A stretch of 64,000 nucleotides of DNA from Synechococcus sp. M44_DOE_062 (GCA_015295985.1 DVDX01000049.1:18764-82763); one strand, 5' to 3'. Positions 50,501 through 59,975 are shown, numbered from the stretch's first letter. The notes: generated by a model from the letters alone, not told the origin. Numbers and translations are program-made.

Positions 50501-51120
50501 CAATCCAAAAAGCCGAAGCCCAAGCCCGCCTGGAGAGCTTAGCTCTTCAACTGAGCAAAGTTGAGGAAAAGTTGCGGCAATTGGAGCAGGCCAAGGCCAG
50601 CTTAAAGCAAGTCGAGGCCGAAAAAACTGAGAGAGAACGCCTGCACCGCTTTATCAAATTCAGCCGAGAGACCTACAGAAAAGCCGGCCCCCAAGTTACC
50701 CAATACTACCTGCAGCAGATTAACCATACCGCCGATCACCTCTTCCGAGAAATTCTCAACCGTCCCAACGTCACCCTGACCTGGGAAGCCGATTATGAGA
50801 TCCGCGTTCAAGAAGCCGGCAGCCCCAAACGACGGTTTGCCAGCCTTTCCGGGGGAGAGCAAATGTCGGCGGCCTTGGCAGTGCGCTTGGCTTTGCTCAA
50901 GGTGTTGGGACAACTGAATATTGCCTTTTTCGATGAGCCCACCACCAATATGGATGCTCAACGGCGACAGCGGCTGGCAGAAGCCATCACCAACCTGCGA
51001 TCTTTTGAGCAGCTATTTGTCATCAGCCACGATGATACCTTTGAGCAAATGACGGAAAATGTTATTCGGGTGGAAAGGCACTCCAGTTGGCTGAGGAGGG
51101 ATCCCGCCTATGGTGTTTAG
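47530..51120 (+). CDS. sbcC: SbcC/Rad50-like SMC ATPase
   Basis: INAICGENGAGKTSILEAIAWVLFDY Walker A; long Gln-rich coiled coil; C-terminal LSGGEQMSAALAVRLALL...FFDEPTTNMD. Confidence 0.95.
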   Translation: MRILSLALQNFKSHEDAVFTFEPGINAICGENGAGKTSILEAIAWVLFDYCPYSQEEIIRSGANDAVVTVQFISQWDQRTYDVRRSVTQGYRLFDPQLKRRLEYERKSDVLPWLRQHLGVPAGTDLARLFATTIGVPQGTFTADFLKTGRDRKEVFDRILKVEEYQQVARDLLAVEKYSEAQVQAIHHQIELLHQQLQEWDPLQAERQKIQQELSYWQERLRQSIHTLDQAKLKIEQLEKWLEQIQTLDHQIAQLEQKGSLLDVSLEQAEKLWAEARQAQAQQRQYQEGSQRFLATEARLRELEKQQQQRLQWLKQRDALLSQKQHLENQRARLQEKLSQQQRWKQELEELTPQIRAQEELERQQTYWTQQLNTLLHLYREWEQIQAEWAVHAGRCQLLQSRVQEAEQAQATCQQHQSAYNRYLQLETLIAEQEALRQTRQTLLAQRETLQHQLHRLELQGSEYQQRLQIFQKMEAEKLELQPLCEQQASLEQRHSQLGEKLASFQALRLELKQRETEQEQGQVQLEQLQLQLRQRQANLDRVAAIPALEAQQERLQIQLSRIAAARQFQQELQTLFEQGSEQLAQHHHSIRQLLSELAAQQHHYPQLQPLWQRIPEVLAQSSALNQQLLQSIHHILQDLAPQTSEAHLRQQLADIQKQLKTLQSLLGLTAQIPDLEAQMERLLQLQAERQSRIDDLHWGLEAEPTFLRQQQEIGQALQALGDPRGQIQRLQKELNGKPRVEQEYQQLTEQIRQLQHQIQNLERQLEPLRDLEERIANLREEQRSHRSGYETVIRLQALAQSLPQRKDELKTAQSTLEQLQKAEQEKQARIGEWEKAHGSRDHLQAQIEKAAETLKSLGDPKNQAERLKAELKQEKQYLQMQADCLQQLQDLEAALSPIDEALSQTEHLDREVGSLQEERERYRADHERYLQAEPIAKLLPQREQELAELNAQRQHLQTQLSQLRAARDPLAALYRPQEHEHLRSLLQATAIQKAEAQARLESLALQLSKVEEKLRQLEQAKASLKQVEAEKTERERLHRFIKFSRETYRKAGPQVTQYYLQQINHTADHLFREILNRPNVTLTWEADYEIRVQEAGSPKRRFASLSGGEQMSAALAVRLALLKVLGQLNIAFFDEPTTNMDAQRRQRLAEAITNLRSFEQLFVISHDDTFEQMTENVIRVERHSSWLRRDPAYGV

Positions 51121-52303
51121 AGCCGACCGGATCCTGGCGGTCTTGCAGCAAAAGCGGGAAGCCTTTGCCACTTTTGATCAAGGGCTGTCGGAGCGCAGAG
51201 CATACTATAAGCAGGCCATGGAAAGCTTGTGCAAGTGGTCGAGCTTAGAGATTGCCGAAAAAACAGCTCGATTTCCTTTTCCGGGCGCTTTACCCACTGA
51301 AGAGTGGGATCGCCACTCCAATTGGAAAATCCCTTTTGAGCAGGAATGGGCCAACTACGAGGAAAGCCGCGAGTGGGCGAAGTCAGTTATCGAAAACATC
51401 CCTACCTTTGCCGTGGATGGATCCCAGATTTATCCCAGCAAAGATCTGTCAATACCGGTGGCGCTCGTGCAAATCGGCTGGTATGAAAACTATCACTGCG
51501 CAGCAGGCTTGTACGAAAAAGACATCCAAGTGGATGTATTGACGCCAAGGGACTTGGGATCCGACAGCAACGGCGAACCGAAAGAGCGAATGGTTAACAT
51601 GCGCCGCTTTCAAATGGAAATGGAGAGACTTGTAGAATACATTCAAAAATCCCAACCGGGATCCCGAAAGTTGGCCTTTTTGGACGGGGCGCTGGTAGCT
51701 ACTTTTGCCGAAGTCTTTGAGCCAGAAGCCCAAGATTTCTATGTGCAGTGTTTGCTCCAGCTTTTGCGGGCCAGCGAGCAAAGCCGGATCCCCATTGTGG
51801 CCTACATAGACACCACCTACACTTCCGATCTGGTGGCGTTGCTGAAGCATTGTTTTGACCTACCCGAAGCTCCACAGCTTCACGATGCGCAACTGCTCAG
51901 CCCCTGGTTGGACTGGGGGGATCGCACACCTTTTTTCATCTGTGCCCGTGGCGGCAGCCTCAACCCCCAAGATGGGATCCTCAATCGCTACCAAGAAATG
52001 CGGGAGCGAGTGGGGTTTGTTTACCTGCGCACCAATGACAACTTTCCAGCCCGCTTGGAAATACCCGTTTGGATTTATGAGGCAGGACTGTTGGACTGGT
52101 TGGTGGATCTGGTTCGCTGTGAGGTGGTGATTGGGCGAGGTTATCCTTATGTGTTGGAGACAGCCGATCAAATAGCCGTTATTCGCAATGAGGATCGCAA
52201 CCTTTTCTTGCGCCTCATGCAAGATTGGGCCACTCGTGAAAAGCTGAACCTAAGGTTATCTCGGAAAACAGCAAGTAAATTGCAGCGGAGACGAGTCCGA
52301 TGA
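51110..52303 (+). CDS. nurA: NurA-like 5'-3' nuclease
   Basis: FAVDGSQIYPSKDLSIPVALVQIGW; LAFLDGALVATFAE; position between sbcC and herA. Confidence 0.85.
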   Translation: MVFRADRILAVLQQKREAFATFDQGLSERRAYYKQAMESLCKWSSLEIAEKTARFPFPGALPTEEWDRHSNWKIPFEQEWANYEESREWAKSVIENIPTFAVDGSQIYPSKDLSIPVALVQIGWYENYHCAAGLYEKDIQVDVLTPRDLGSDSNGEPKERMVNMRRFQMEMERLVEYIQKSQPGSRKLAFLDGALVATFAEVFEPEAQDFYVQCLLQLLRASEQSRIPIVAYIDTTYTSDLVALLKHCFDLPEAPQLHDAQLLSPWLDWGDRTPFFICARGGSLNPQDGILNRYQEMRERVGFVYLRTNDNFPARLEIPVWIYEAGLLDWLVDLVRCEVVIGRGYPYVLETADQIAVIRNEDRNLFLRLMQDWATREKLNLRLSRKTASKLQRRRVR

Positions 52304-52893
52304 GATTAGGCAGGGTGGTTCGCTCCAACAATCACTGTGATTACGTGGTGCAGGTGGACGATGCTTTGGAGGTCAAAAATCCGCCGGCTCCCGATGACTA
52401 TGGCTTCGGCAGCTTTGTCAAGCTGGAAAGCGACCGGCGACACTGGGCCGTAGGTCTGGTTTACAATACCCAACTCCTGAACCCCATGTTCCTCAACTCT
52501 GGGCCCCGCCTTTCCAGCCAGCCGGATCCCTATTTTTCCCCCGATTTGCAGAATGAGGTGCGCACGCTGCTGTCGGTGGTTTTGATCGGGGCCTTGGATG
52601 AAGAGCGCCACTGTGGCCGGCAAGGGATCCCACGCGTGGTGGTGCCTGTAAATACGCCCGTTTTTCGCATGAGCCAGGAAGAGATCCTGCGCTTTCACCA
52701 GGATCCCCAAGGTCAAACCCAATTTTCCTACTATGGTTTGCTGCTGAGTAGTGGCGGCAACTTTGCCGATCACTTGATCTACCAAGTCTTGAATGACATT
52801 ACGCCGATGTTTGCCGAGCCAGCCCAACGGCGAGCCCTGCAAATCTTAAGCAAAGAACTGGCCTGGAAAATGACTGTAGGAGCGATGCGCTGA
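52300..52893 (+). CDS. Uncharacterised protein of the herA-nurA cluster, HAS-barrel-like N-terminus
   Basis: MRLGRVVRSNNHCDYVVQVDDALEV...YGFGSFVKLESDRRHWAVGLVYNTQLLNP; 4-nt overlap with nurA; herA begins at the last base of its stop codon. Confidence 0.65.
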   Translation: MRLGRVVRSNNHCDYVVQVDDALEVKNPPAPDDYGFGSFVKLESDRRHWAVGLVYNTQLLNPMFLNSGPRLSSQPDPYFSPDLQNEVRTLLSVVLIGALDEERHCGRQGIPRVVVPVNTPVFRMSQEEILRFHQDPQGQTQFSYYGLLLSSGGNFADHLIYQVLNDITPMFAEPAQRRALQILSKELAWKMTVGAMR

Positions 52894-54599
52894 TGCCCCA
52901 AAAAATCACTGTCAATGGCCACTACCCAGAAGCCAACCTCTCTCCAACTGAGGACTCTCCAGAGGTAATTGGCACTGTCAAAGGGCCTGGGGAAACTTCT
53001 AACCAATATGTTTTCATCACTTCCAATACCCAAGCGGTAAAGGTGGGTGATTTTGTCTATTACGAAGTCCAGGATCCCCAATCGCAAACCCTGCAAATCT
53101 TGGGCAAAATTAGCCAGGTTCAGCTCCTCGACCACATTCCCGATCGCATCTTTGCCGATACCGAAATCGATCCCAGCACTATTGTGGCTTTGGTGGGCTT
53201 TACCCATCCCAATCCGGAAATCTATGCCGTTACCGTCGAGGTCATCGGCTACTTCCATCGGGCTATGGGCTTTATTAACCCCCGCCGCGCTCCGGATCCC
53301 GGTGCCAAGGTCTTTTTAGCCTCTAATCGTTTGCTGAAATCGATTTTGAACAAACGAGATGAAACAGCCATCGGGGGGGCTCACTTGGGCAGCCTGTTGT
53401 TGCGCGATGAGGGGGCGGTGCCTGTGGTGCTGGATGTCAAGGAAATGGTCAGCACCCATCTAGCTATTTTGGCGGGGACAGGATCCGGCAAATCTTATAC
53501 GGCAGGGGTTTTGATCGAAGAGCTATTGTTGCCCAAAAATCGAGCCGCCGTTCTCATTTTCGATCCCCACGGGGAATACCATACGCTGGCAGAGATGCAG
53601 TCCCACCCCAAGTTTTTAGGGGAAGACGGCTACCGACCCAAAGTCAAGGTTCTTTCACCGCAGGAAATTAAGATTCGCGTATCTTCTCTCAACTTCTTTG
53701 ATATTCTGACCCTGCTGCCGGAAACCACTGATCGGCAAAAATCTTTTCTGGAAAAAGCCTTCCGCAGAACAACTCAATTTAACCCGCTCCGTTGGACGAT
53801 TCAGGATTTAATCGATGCCGTAAACGAGGCCGATTCTGCAGAGGATGGATCCCAGGGATCCTCAGCCGCTGCTTTGGAGTGGAAATTAGAACAGATCGAC
53901 CGCTCTCCTTATTTCAGCAATGTGGAACACCTAGCTCCCAAAGACTTGTTTGAACCGGGGCAGGTAACCATCCTACAAATGCACGAGATCAGCCAGGAAG
54001 AACAGCAGGTGATCGCCGCTGCCATCTTGCGTCAGGCCAACTATGCTCGCATCAATACCCAAAAAGGCAAGATCCAGGCAGGGGACGAAAATTACTTGCC
54101 CTACCCCGTCTTTATTTTGCTGGAAGAAGCCCATCGGTTTGCCCCTGCCCACGAGCCTTCTCGTTGCAAACAGGTGCTGCGCACCATCCTCAGCGAAGGG
54201 CGTAAATTTGGTCTGGGAGTAGGGCTCATCACGCAGCGTCCTGGCAAGTTGGACTCGGACATTCTATCTCAATGCATGAGCCAGTTTCTAATGCGAATTG
54301 TCAACCCTTCCGATCAAGAAAATCTGCGCCACAGTGTTGAGGCTGCTGGGCGGGATCTGCTACAGGAATTGCCCGCTTTGAGCAAAGGTCAGGTGATTGT
54401 CTCCGGTGTGTGCGTCAATACCCCTGTATTGTGTAAAGTGCGACAGCGCTATACGCAGCATGGCGGCGAAACGTTGGATATTCTCGGCCTCTGGCAAAGG
54501 CATTCTCAAGAGCACCACCAACGGGATCGCTTGGCCCATTCGGCCCCTCTCAAACCGCGTCCTCAACCTCAGGTGGTGGATGGACTCAGCATTGATTAG
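52893..54599 (+). CDS. herA: HerA-like hexameric ATPase (DUF87 family)
   Basis: HLAILAGTGSGKSYTAGVLIEELL Walker A; VFILLEEAHRFAPAHEPSRCKQVLRTILSEGRKFGLGVGLITQRPGKLDSDILSQC. Confidence 0.92.
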   Translation: MPQKITVNGHYPEANLSPTEDSPEVIGTVKGPGETSNQYVFITSNTQAVKVGDFVYYEVQDPQSQTLQILGKISQVQLLDHIPDRIFADTEIDPSTIVALVGFTHPNPEIYAVTVEVIGYFHRAMGFINPRRAPDPGAKVFLASNRLLKSILNKRDETAIGGAHLGSLLLRDEGAVPVVLDVKEMVSTHLAILAGTGSGKSYTAGVLIEELLLPKNRAAVLIFDPHGEYHTLAEMQSHPKFLGEDGYRPKVKVLSPQEIKIRVSSLNFFDILTLLPETTDRQKSFLEKAFRRTTQFNPLRWTIQDLIDAVNEADSAEDGSQGSSAAALEWKLEQIDRSPYFSNVEHLAPKDLFEPGQVTILQMHEISQEEQQVIAAAILRQANYARINTQKGKIQAGDENYLPYPVFILLEEAHRFAPAHEPSRCKQVLRTILSEGRKFGLGVGLITQRPGKLDSDILSQCMSQFLMRIVNPSDQENLRHSVEAAGRDLLQELPALSKGQVIVSGVCVNTPVLCKVRQRYTQHGGETLDILGLWQRHSQEHHQRDRLAHSAPLKPRPQPQVVDGLSID

Positions 54600-54723
54600 C
54601 GACGGCCCAAAACTCCGACTGTGGCCTGATCTCAATCTCTGAATCTGCCAAATCTACAATCCGAAACCACTGCTTGATTGCAATACAATTCATTTCACAG
54701 AAACAAGTTTTGGGGCGAGCAGG

Positions 54724-55293
54724 ATGAGGAGACAAGCCCTTTTGCCAAGTCTGCTGGGCATTGCCGTTGCGGTTCTGCTGGGATCCGGGCCTGCCTATGC
54801 CCAGTTGCGGCTGATCCCCGAAGCGGCGCGGCGAGTGTACGAGGCATTGCCGGATCTGCCGTTGGAAAATATTTACACCCCCCTCAATCCCAATGACGGC
54901 GGCCCCACGCCTGAGGAAGATACCTTGGTGCGGCGGATGATGGTTTATCATCTGCAGGTGGCTGGTCGCTCCCCAACTGATCGCTTCGACTGGCAACTGA
55001 CGCTGGCGGACTATTTTGATGCCAATGAGCCGATCATCGCCCAACGGTACCCCGGTGCCGACCGTCTCACGGTCAACCCCTACGCCCAAGACAAAGCCGT
55101 GGTGCAATCCCTAAACCGGCAACAGCGGCAAGCCCTGCTGGAAGCCCTTGTGCTGGCCTTCGGTGGGGATCCCAACCCAACGCCCCTCTACATTCCCACC
55201 GACGGGGATCCTGCCCCTACCCGTCCCACCCCAGAACCTATGAAGCCCTTGCTGCTTCCCGGCAGCGGATCCGCTGACTTACTCAGGCCCTAG
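54724..55293 (+). CDS. Putative secreted hypothetical protein
   Basis: N-terminal signal MRRQALLPSLLGIAVAVLLGSGPAYAQ; no recognised domain. Confidence 0.65.
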   Translation: MRRQALLPSLLGIAVAVLLGSGPAYAQLRLIPEAARRVYEALPDLPLENIYTPLNPNDGGPTPEEDTLVRRMMVYHLQVAGRSPTDRFDWQLTLADYFDANEPIIAQRYPGADRLTVNPYAQDKAVVQSLNRQQRQALLEALVLAFGGDPNPTPLYIPTDGDPAPTRPTPEPMKPLLLPGSGSADLLRP

Positions 55294-55306
55294 CCGAGGT
55301 TTCCCG

Positions 55307-56497
55307 CTAACTCAAGGCTTGCCCGGTGTAGTTCTCAATGCAGCGTAGGAACAGCTCTACCCCAATGCCAAGGGCAGCTTCATCGAAGTCGAAGCGGGGG
55401 TGGTGGTGGGGGTAGTGCAGGCCCTTTTCGGGGTTGGCGGATCCCAGGAAAAAGTAGCAGCCGGGCACCTCATTCAGGAAAAACGAGACATCCTCTCCGC
55501 CCATGGTCATCTCTGGGATGATCCTCACCTCTGGCCCAAACACCTCGCGGGCAGACTGTTCCACCAGAGCTGCCATAGCAGGATCGTTTTGAACCGCCGG
55601 ATAGCCCCGCTCGAATCGAAACTCATAGGTGGCTCCGTAGGCTTGGCAAATGCCAGCAACAATTTCTTCCAGGCGCTTTGGGATCAAATCGGCCACTTCA
55701 GGGTGAAAACTGCGCACAGTACCCCAAATTTCTGCGCTTGGGGCGATAACGTTAAAGGCATCGCCGGCCCGGAAACGGCCCACCGTCACCACCGCCGGCA
55801 GCATCGGATCCACATTGCGGGAGACGATGGTCTGCAAAGCATTGACAATGTGGGATCCCACCACAATGGCATCCACCGTTTGCTGGGGAAGGGCAGCATG
55901 TCCGCCTCGCCCGATCACCTGGATCTGAAAGCGGTCGGCAAAGGCCATCGAGGGGCCACTTTTCACACCAATAGTGCCCAGAGGGCGGTTATTCCACAGG
56001 TGTAGGCCGAGGATGGCTTCCACATCCGGGTTTTTCAGCACCCCCGCCTCTAGCATCGGCTTGGCTCCGCCGGGGCCTTCTTCGGCAGGTTGAAAAATGA
56101 CCTTGACCGTGCCCTTGAGGTGTTGGCGGTGCTGTTGCAGCAACTTGGCGGTGCCCATAGCAATGGCTGTATGGCCGTCGTGGCCGCAGGCGTGCATAAC
56201 GTTGGGGATGGCGGAGCGGTACTCGACCTCATTGGCCTCGTGAATGGGCAGGGCATCCATATCGGCCCGCAGCGCCAAAACCGGCCCCGGCTGCTCTCCC
56301 TCAATGGTGGCCACAATGCCGGTGTGGGCAATGCCGGTTTGGTGAGGGATCCCCCAACTTTTCAGGCGCTGGCTGATGTAGGCAGCAGTTTGCTTCTCCT
56401 GGAAGCCCAGCTCGGGGTACTTGTGGATGTGGCGGCGCCAGGTCACCAACTCGGGTTGTAAAGCTTGAACAGCAGGGCGAAGCACAGGAACGGACAT
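55307..56497 (-). CDS. M20-family amidohydrolase/peptidase
   Basis: WRRHIHKYPELGFQEKQTAAYI...MHACGHDGHTAIAMGTAKLL...IFQPAEEGPGGAKPMLEAGVL. Confidence 0.95.
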   Translation of the reverse strand: MSVPVLRPAVQALQPELVTWRRHIHKYPELGFQEKQTAAYISQRLKSWGIPHQTGIAHTGIVATIEGEQPGPVLALRADMDALPIHEANEVEYRSAIPNVMHACGHDGHTAIAMGTAKLLQQHRQHLKGTVKVIFQPAEEGPGGAKPMLEAGVLKNPDVEAILGLHLWNNRPLGTIGVKSGPSMAFADRFQIQVIGRGGHAALPQQTVDAIVVGSHIVNALQTIVSRNVDPMLPAVVTVGRFRAGDAFNVIAPSAEIWGTVRSFHPEVADLIPKRLEEIVAGICQAYGATYEFRFERGYPAVQNDPAMAALVEQSAREVFGPEVRIIPEMTMGGEDVSFFLNEVPGCYFFLGSANPEKGLHYPHHHPRFDFDEAALGIGVELFLRCIENYTGQALS

Positions 56498-56631
56498 GGC
56501 TTGAAAAACCAAAATGTCTTGGAAAACCCTCACCAGCGGCTGGTGTCGTCGCAGGAAGTTGCCTGTCGGTTTCACCCAGTATGGCAGAGGTTTTGCCAGG
56601 GCTGTTTTCCACTCGAGGTTTGGGTGGATAT

Positions 56632-57417
56632 CTAGGCCCACAGGGATCCGGTTTCCGGCGGTAGATCTTGCCAGCGGCCCGGCCCCACAGCTCGCAAAGC
56701 CTCCTGCAACGAGATTGCCCCTGAGTAGAGGGCTTTACCCAAAATGGCCCCCGTCAAACCGGGCAAGCTCAACAAAGCCAGCAAATCCGTTAGCGAGCCG
56801 ATCCCCCCCGAAGCAATCACAGGCAGGCGGGAGATGGCGAGGATCTCCTGCAACTGTTGTAGGTTGGGGCCGGCCAGGGTGCCATCCCGGCCAATGTCGG
56901 TGTAGATGATGCCGGCGACGCCCTGTTCCCCCACCCGCTGCACCAATTCGGTGGCCCGCAGGGGAGTGGTGCTCAGCCAGCCGCGGGTGGCCACTTGCCC
57001 TTGTCGAGCGTCGATCCCCACCCAAACCCGACCGGGCAACGCTTGGGTCATCGTCTCCAGGGTGACGGGATCCTCTGCGGCCAGGGTGCCGACGATCACC
57101 CGATCCACCCCCAAATCCAGCAACTGCCGCGCCCGTTCCAGGGATCGGATCCCACCTCCCACCTGAATCGGGATGGCCAGTTGGCGCACCAGGCGCTCGA
57201 TGGTGGGCAGGTTAATCGGATCCCCGCTTTTGGCCCCGTCCAAATCCACCACATGCAGGCGAGGAGCACCCTGTGCCGCCCAAGCTTCGGCCTGTTGGAT
57301 CGGGTCGTCGGCTACCTGTTCTGCCTGGGCGTAATCCCCCTGGTAAAGGCGCACGGCGCGGCCCTGCAAAAGGTCGATGGCGGGGATCACCTCCAGAAAA
57401 GCAGTTGAGTAAGGCAT
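56632..57417 (-). CDS. hisA: HisA phosphoribosylformimino-AICAR ribotide isomerase
   Basis: FLEVIPAIDLLQGRAVRLYQGDY...IQVGGGIRSLERARQLLDLGVDRVIVGT...TDIGRDGTLAGPN. Confidence 0.96.
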   Translation of the reverse strand: MPYSTAFLEVIPAIDLLQGRAVRLYQGDYAQAEQVADDPIQQAEAWAAQGAPRLHVVDLDGAKSGDPINLPTIERLVRQLAIPIQVGGGIRSLERARQLLDLGVDRVIVGTLAAEDPVTLETMTQALPGRVWVGIDARQGQVATRGWLSTTPLRATELVQRVGEQGVAGIIYTDIGRDGTLAGPNLQQLQEILAISRLPVIASGGIGSLTDLLALLSLPGLTGAILGKALYSGAISLQEALRAVGPGRWQDLPPETGSLWA

Positions 57418-57483
57418 GATGGGATCCCTTGAGGGGCTTTTCCAGTATCGCCTGGGATCAGCCTTTCTCCAGCGGAGATCAAA

Positions 57484-57505
57484 GTGCTCTGTACTACCGA
57501 CGCAA
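57484..57505 (+). repeat. Degenerate copy of the dispersed repeat at the rsmB 5' end
   Basis: gtgctctgtactaccgacgcaa. Confidence 0.55.
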
Positions 57506-58908
57506 TGGGAAAACCTCCTGAGATGGCCAGGAACGCGCGCCAACTGGCTCTGTTGGCTCTGCAGAAAATCGAGCGCCAAAACGCCTATGCCGACGTAGTT
57601 CTGGGGCATTTGTTGGCTAACAGCAGCCTGATCCCTGCCGACCGGCATCTGGTCAGCGAGCTGGTGTATGGCATTACCCGCCGTCGCCGCACCCTCGATG
57701 CCCTGATCGATTGCTTTGCCCAACGTCCTGCCCACAAGCAGCCCCCCGATTTGCGGCTGATTTTGCATCTTGGCCTCTACCAACTGGCCTTTTTGGATCA
57801 GATCCCGGCCAGTGCTGCCATCCATAGCAGCGTGGAATTGGCCCGCCAGATGGGGCTGGGATCCCTGACAGGGGTGGTGAACGGCATTTTGCGAGCCTAT
57901 CAACGGCAGGTGCTGGATCAAGCCGGAAAGGATCCCCTCAAGCCTTTGCGAGATGCCCGGCAGACAGCGGCGCGGAGCCCTATTCAGACTCTCGGGATCC
58001 TGCACAGCTTTCCGGACTGGTTGGTGAGCCTATGGTGGGAGCGCCTGGGGCCGGTGGAAACGGAGCAGTTGTGTGCTTGGTTTAACCAGCCGCCCCACCT
58101 GGATTTGCGGGTCAACCCACTGCGGGCAGATGTGGACAGGGTTCTTCAAGCCTTGGCAGCAGCCGGGATCCCTGCCTTCGCCATCTCCGAGGTGCCGGGT
58201 GCCCTACGACTGCAGGAGCATGCTGGCGACATCACGGCCCTGCCCGGTTTTGTCCAGGGTTGGTGGAGCGTTCAGGATGCCAGTGCCCAGCAGGTGGTGC
58301 ATTGCCTGGATCCCCAGCCGGGAGAGCGGGTGATCGACTGCTGCGCCGCTCCGGGCGGCAAGACCACCCAAATAGCCCAACACATGCAGGATCGAGGGGA
58401 GATTTGGGCTTTGGATCGCCACCCCCACCGTCTGCGGCGCCTAGAGGAAAATGCCCATCGCCTGGGCTTGACTTCGATTCGTCCCCTGGCCATCGACCTA
58501 TTGCCGCTGAGTACCGCTGCCGATCGCGTCAGCGGGACGGAGTCCTTACCCCCTGCCCCCTTGCCCCCCTGGCACAGCGCCGACCGGGTTTTGCTGGATG
58601 CCCCCTGCTCCGGCTTGGGAACCCTGCACCGCCATGCCGATGCCCGCTGGCGACAAACCCCAGAGCGGATCCCAGAGTTGGCCCACCTGCAAGCCCAGCT
58701 CCTGCAAGTGGCAGCCCGTTGGCTGAAGCCGGGGGGAGTGTTGGTGTACGCCACCTGCACGCTGCATCCTGCCGAAAACGAGGAGATCATACAAGCCTTT
58801 CTTGGCAGCCATCCCAATTGGGCTGCAGAAGGGGATCCCGTACTCATTTGGCCCCACCGACAGAATCGGGATGGATTTTTTATCCAACGGCTGCGTCGAT
58901 GTGGTTAA
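57505..58908 (+). CDS. rsmB: 16S rRNA (cytosine-967-C5)-methyltransferase RsmB
   Basis: NusB-like N-terminus; CCAAPGGKTTQIAQHM; VLLDAPCSGLGTLHRHADARW; YATCTLHPAENEE. Confidence 0.93.
   Translation: MGKPPEMARNARQLALLALQKIERQNAYADVVLGHLLANSSLIPADRHLVSELVYGITRRRRTLDALIDCFAQRPAHKQPPDLRLILHLGLYQLAFLDQIPASAAIHSSVELARQMGLGSLTGVVNGILRAYQRQVLDQAGKDPLKPLRDARQTAARSPIQTLGILHSFPDWLVSLWWERLGPVETEQLCAWFNQPPHLDLRVNPLRADVDRVLQALAAAGIPAFAISEVPGALRLQEHAGDITALPGFVQGWWSVQDASAQQVVHCLDPQPGERVIDCCAAPGGKTTQIAQHMQDRGEIWALDRHPHRLRRLEENAHRLGLTSIRPLAIDLLPLSTAADRVSGTESLPPAPLPPWHSADRVLLDAPCSGLGTLHRHADARWRQTPERIPELAHLQAQLLQVAARWLKPGGVLVYATCTLHPAENEEIIQAFLGSHPNWAAEGDPVLIWPHRQNRDGFFIQRLRRCG
58524..58545 (-). repeat. Mini-hairpin dispersed repeat, GGAC-TCC-GTCC class, inside the rsmB ORF
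   Basis: tcgcgtcagcgggacggagtcc (reverse complement orientation). Confidence 0.8.
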
Positions 58909-58924
58909 AACTTCCTTGCAAAAA

Positions 58925-58949
58925 GTGCTCCGTGCCGCTGTCGCGAACG
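58925..58949 (+). repeat. Mini-hairpin dispersed repeat, stem with wobble pairs, just after rsmB
   Basis: gtgctccgtgccgctgtcgcgaacg. Confidence 0.75.
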
Positions 58950-59115
58950 ATTCAATACCCATAAAGCGAGGTTTGTATAGGACTGCTGAAAACTTGTGTA
59001 TCAATGGCGATGGCAATGGGGTGGCGAATATTCTCAGGAAAGTAGCGGCAACTTTGGGACTATATCTCAAGGGAGTCGGTAGGGGCGGTTTGTGCACACC
59101 TCTGAGGGTTCAGTT

Positions 59116-59964
59116 ATGGACTCACTCAAGAATCCCCTGCCTTTAGGCATGGGGAGTATCAACAGCCCGAAAAACCCCTGGATCCGAAAGTTACGGCAGT
59201 TGCACCGCAGTAAAGGTCGGCGAGAACAGGGCGCCTTTTTGGTAGAGGGATCCCATCTCATCGAAGAAGCCCTGCGGGTCGGCTGGCCTCTGCAAGCCCT
59301 CTGCTACACGCCCGACTGGGCCAACCGTCACCCTCTCCTGCTGTCCGATCTGCCCAAGGGCCTACGGCGGCAACCTGTCAGCCCAGAAGTCATGGCAGCC
59401 CTCTGTACCACTGAGTCTCCCGAAGGAGCTGTGGCCGTGGCCGTCAGTCGGCAGATTCCCCCTCCCCCCTTGTCCGGGGTACGTTTGGGCCTCGTGGTGG
59501 AAACGCTGCAAGATCCGGGCAATTTGGGATCCCTCCTCCGAGTCGTGGCCGCTACAGGAGCCGATGGCCTTTGGCTCAGCGCAGACAGCGTGGATCCGGA
59601 AAACCCCAAAGTCTTGCGGGCCTCAGCCGGCCAGTGGTTTCGCCGTCCGCCCCAAGTGTTGCCGGATTTGTTCACTTGGATCCAAGCCTGTCGTCGCCAA
59701 GGGATCCAAGTCTTGGCCGCTACCCTCTCCCCCACAGCCAGCTGTTACTGGGATCTAGATCTCACTCGCCCAACCCTCTTTCTCCTGGGCAACGAAGGGG
59801 CCGGTCTGAGGGAATCGACCATTCAACAGGCCGATGCACAGGTGCGGATCCCCATGGCCGAGGATGTGAACTCCCTCAATGTGGCCATGACGGGTGGGCT
59901 GCTGCTCTACGAAGCCCTTAGACAGAGACGAAAGCTGCTAGAGAGTTTTTCTCGACTGGAGTAG
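59116..59964 (+). CDS. TrmH/SpoU-family RNA 2'-O-methyltransferase
   Basis: GAFLVEGSHLIEEAL; VVETLQDPGNLGSLLRVVAATGADGL; LFLLGNEGAGLRES; IPMAEDVNSLNVAMTGGLLLYEALRQR. Confidence 0.93.
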   Translation: MDSLKNPLPLGMGSINSPKNPWIRKLRQLHRSKGRREQGAFLVEGSHLIEEALRVGWPLQALCYTPDWANRHPLLLSDLPKGLRRQPVSPEVMAALCTTESPEGAVAVAVSRQIPPPPLSGVRLGLVVETLQDPGNLGSLLRVVAATGADGLWLSADSVDPENPKVLRASAGQWFRRPPQVLPDLFTWIQACRRQGIQVLAATLSPTASCYWDLDLTRPTLFLLGNEGAGLRESTIQQADAQVRIPMAEDVNSLNVAMTGGLLLYEALRQRRKLLESFSRLE

Positions 59965-59975
59965 CCCGCTTCGTC

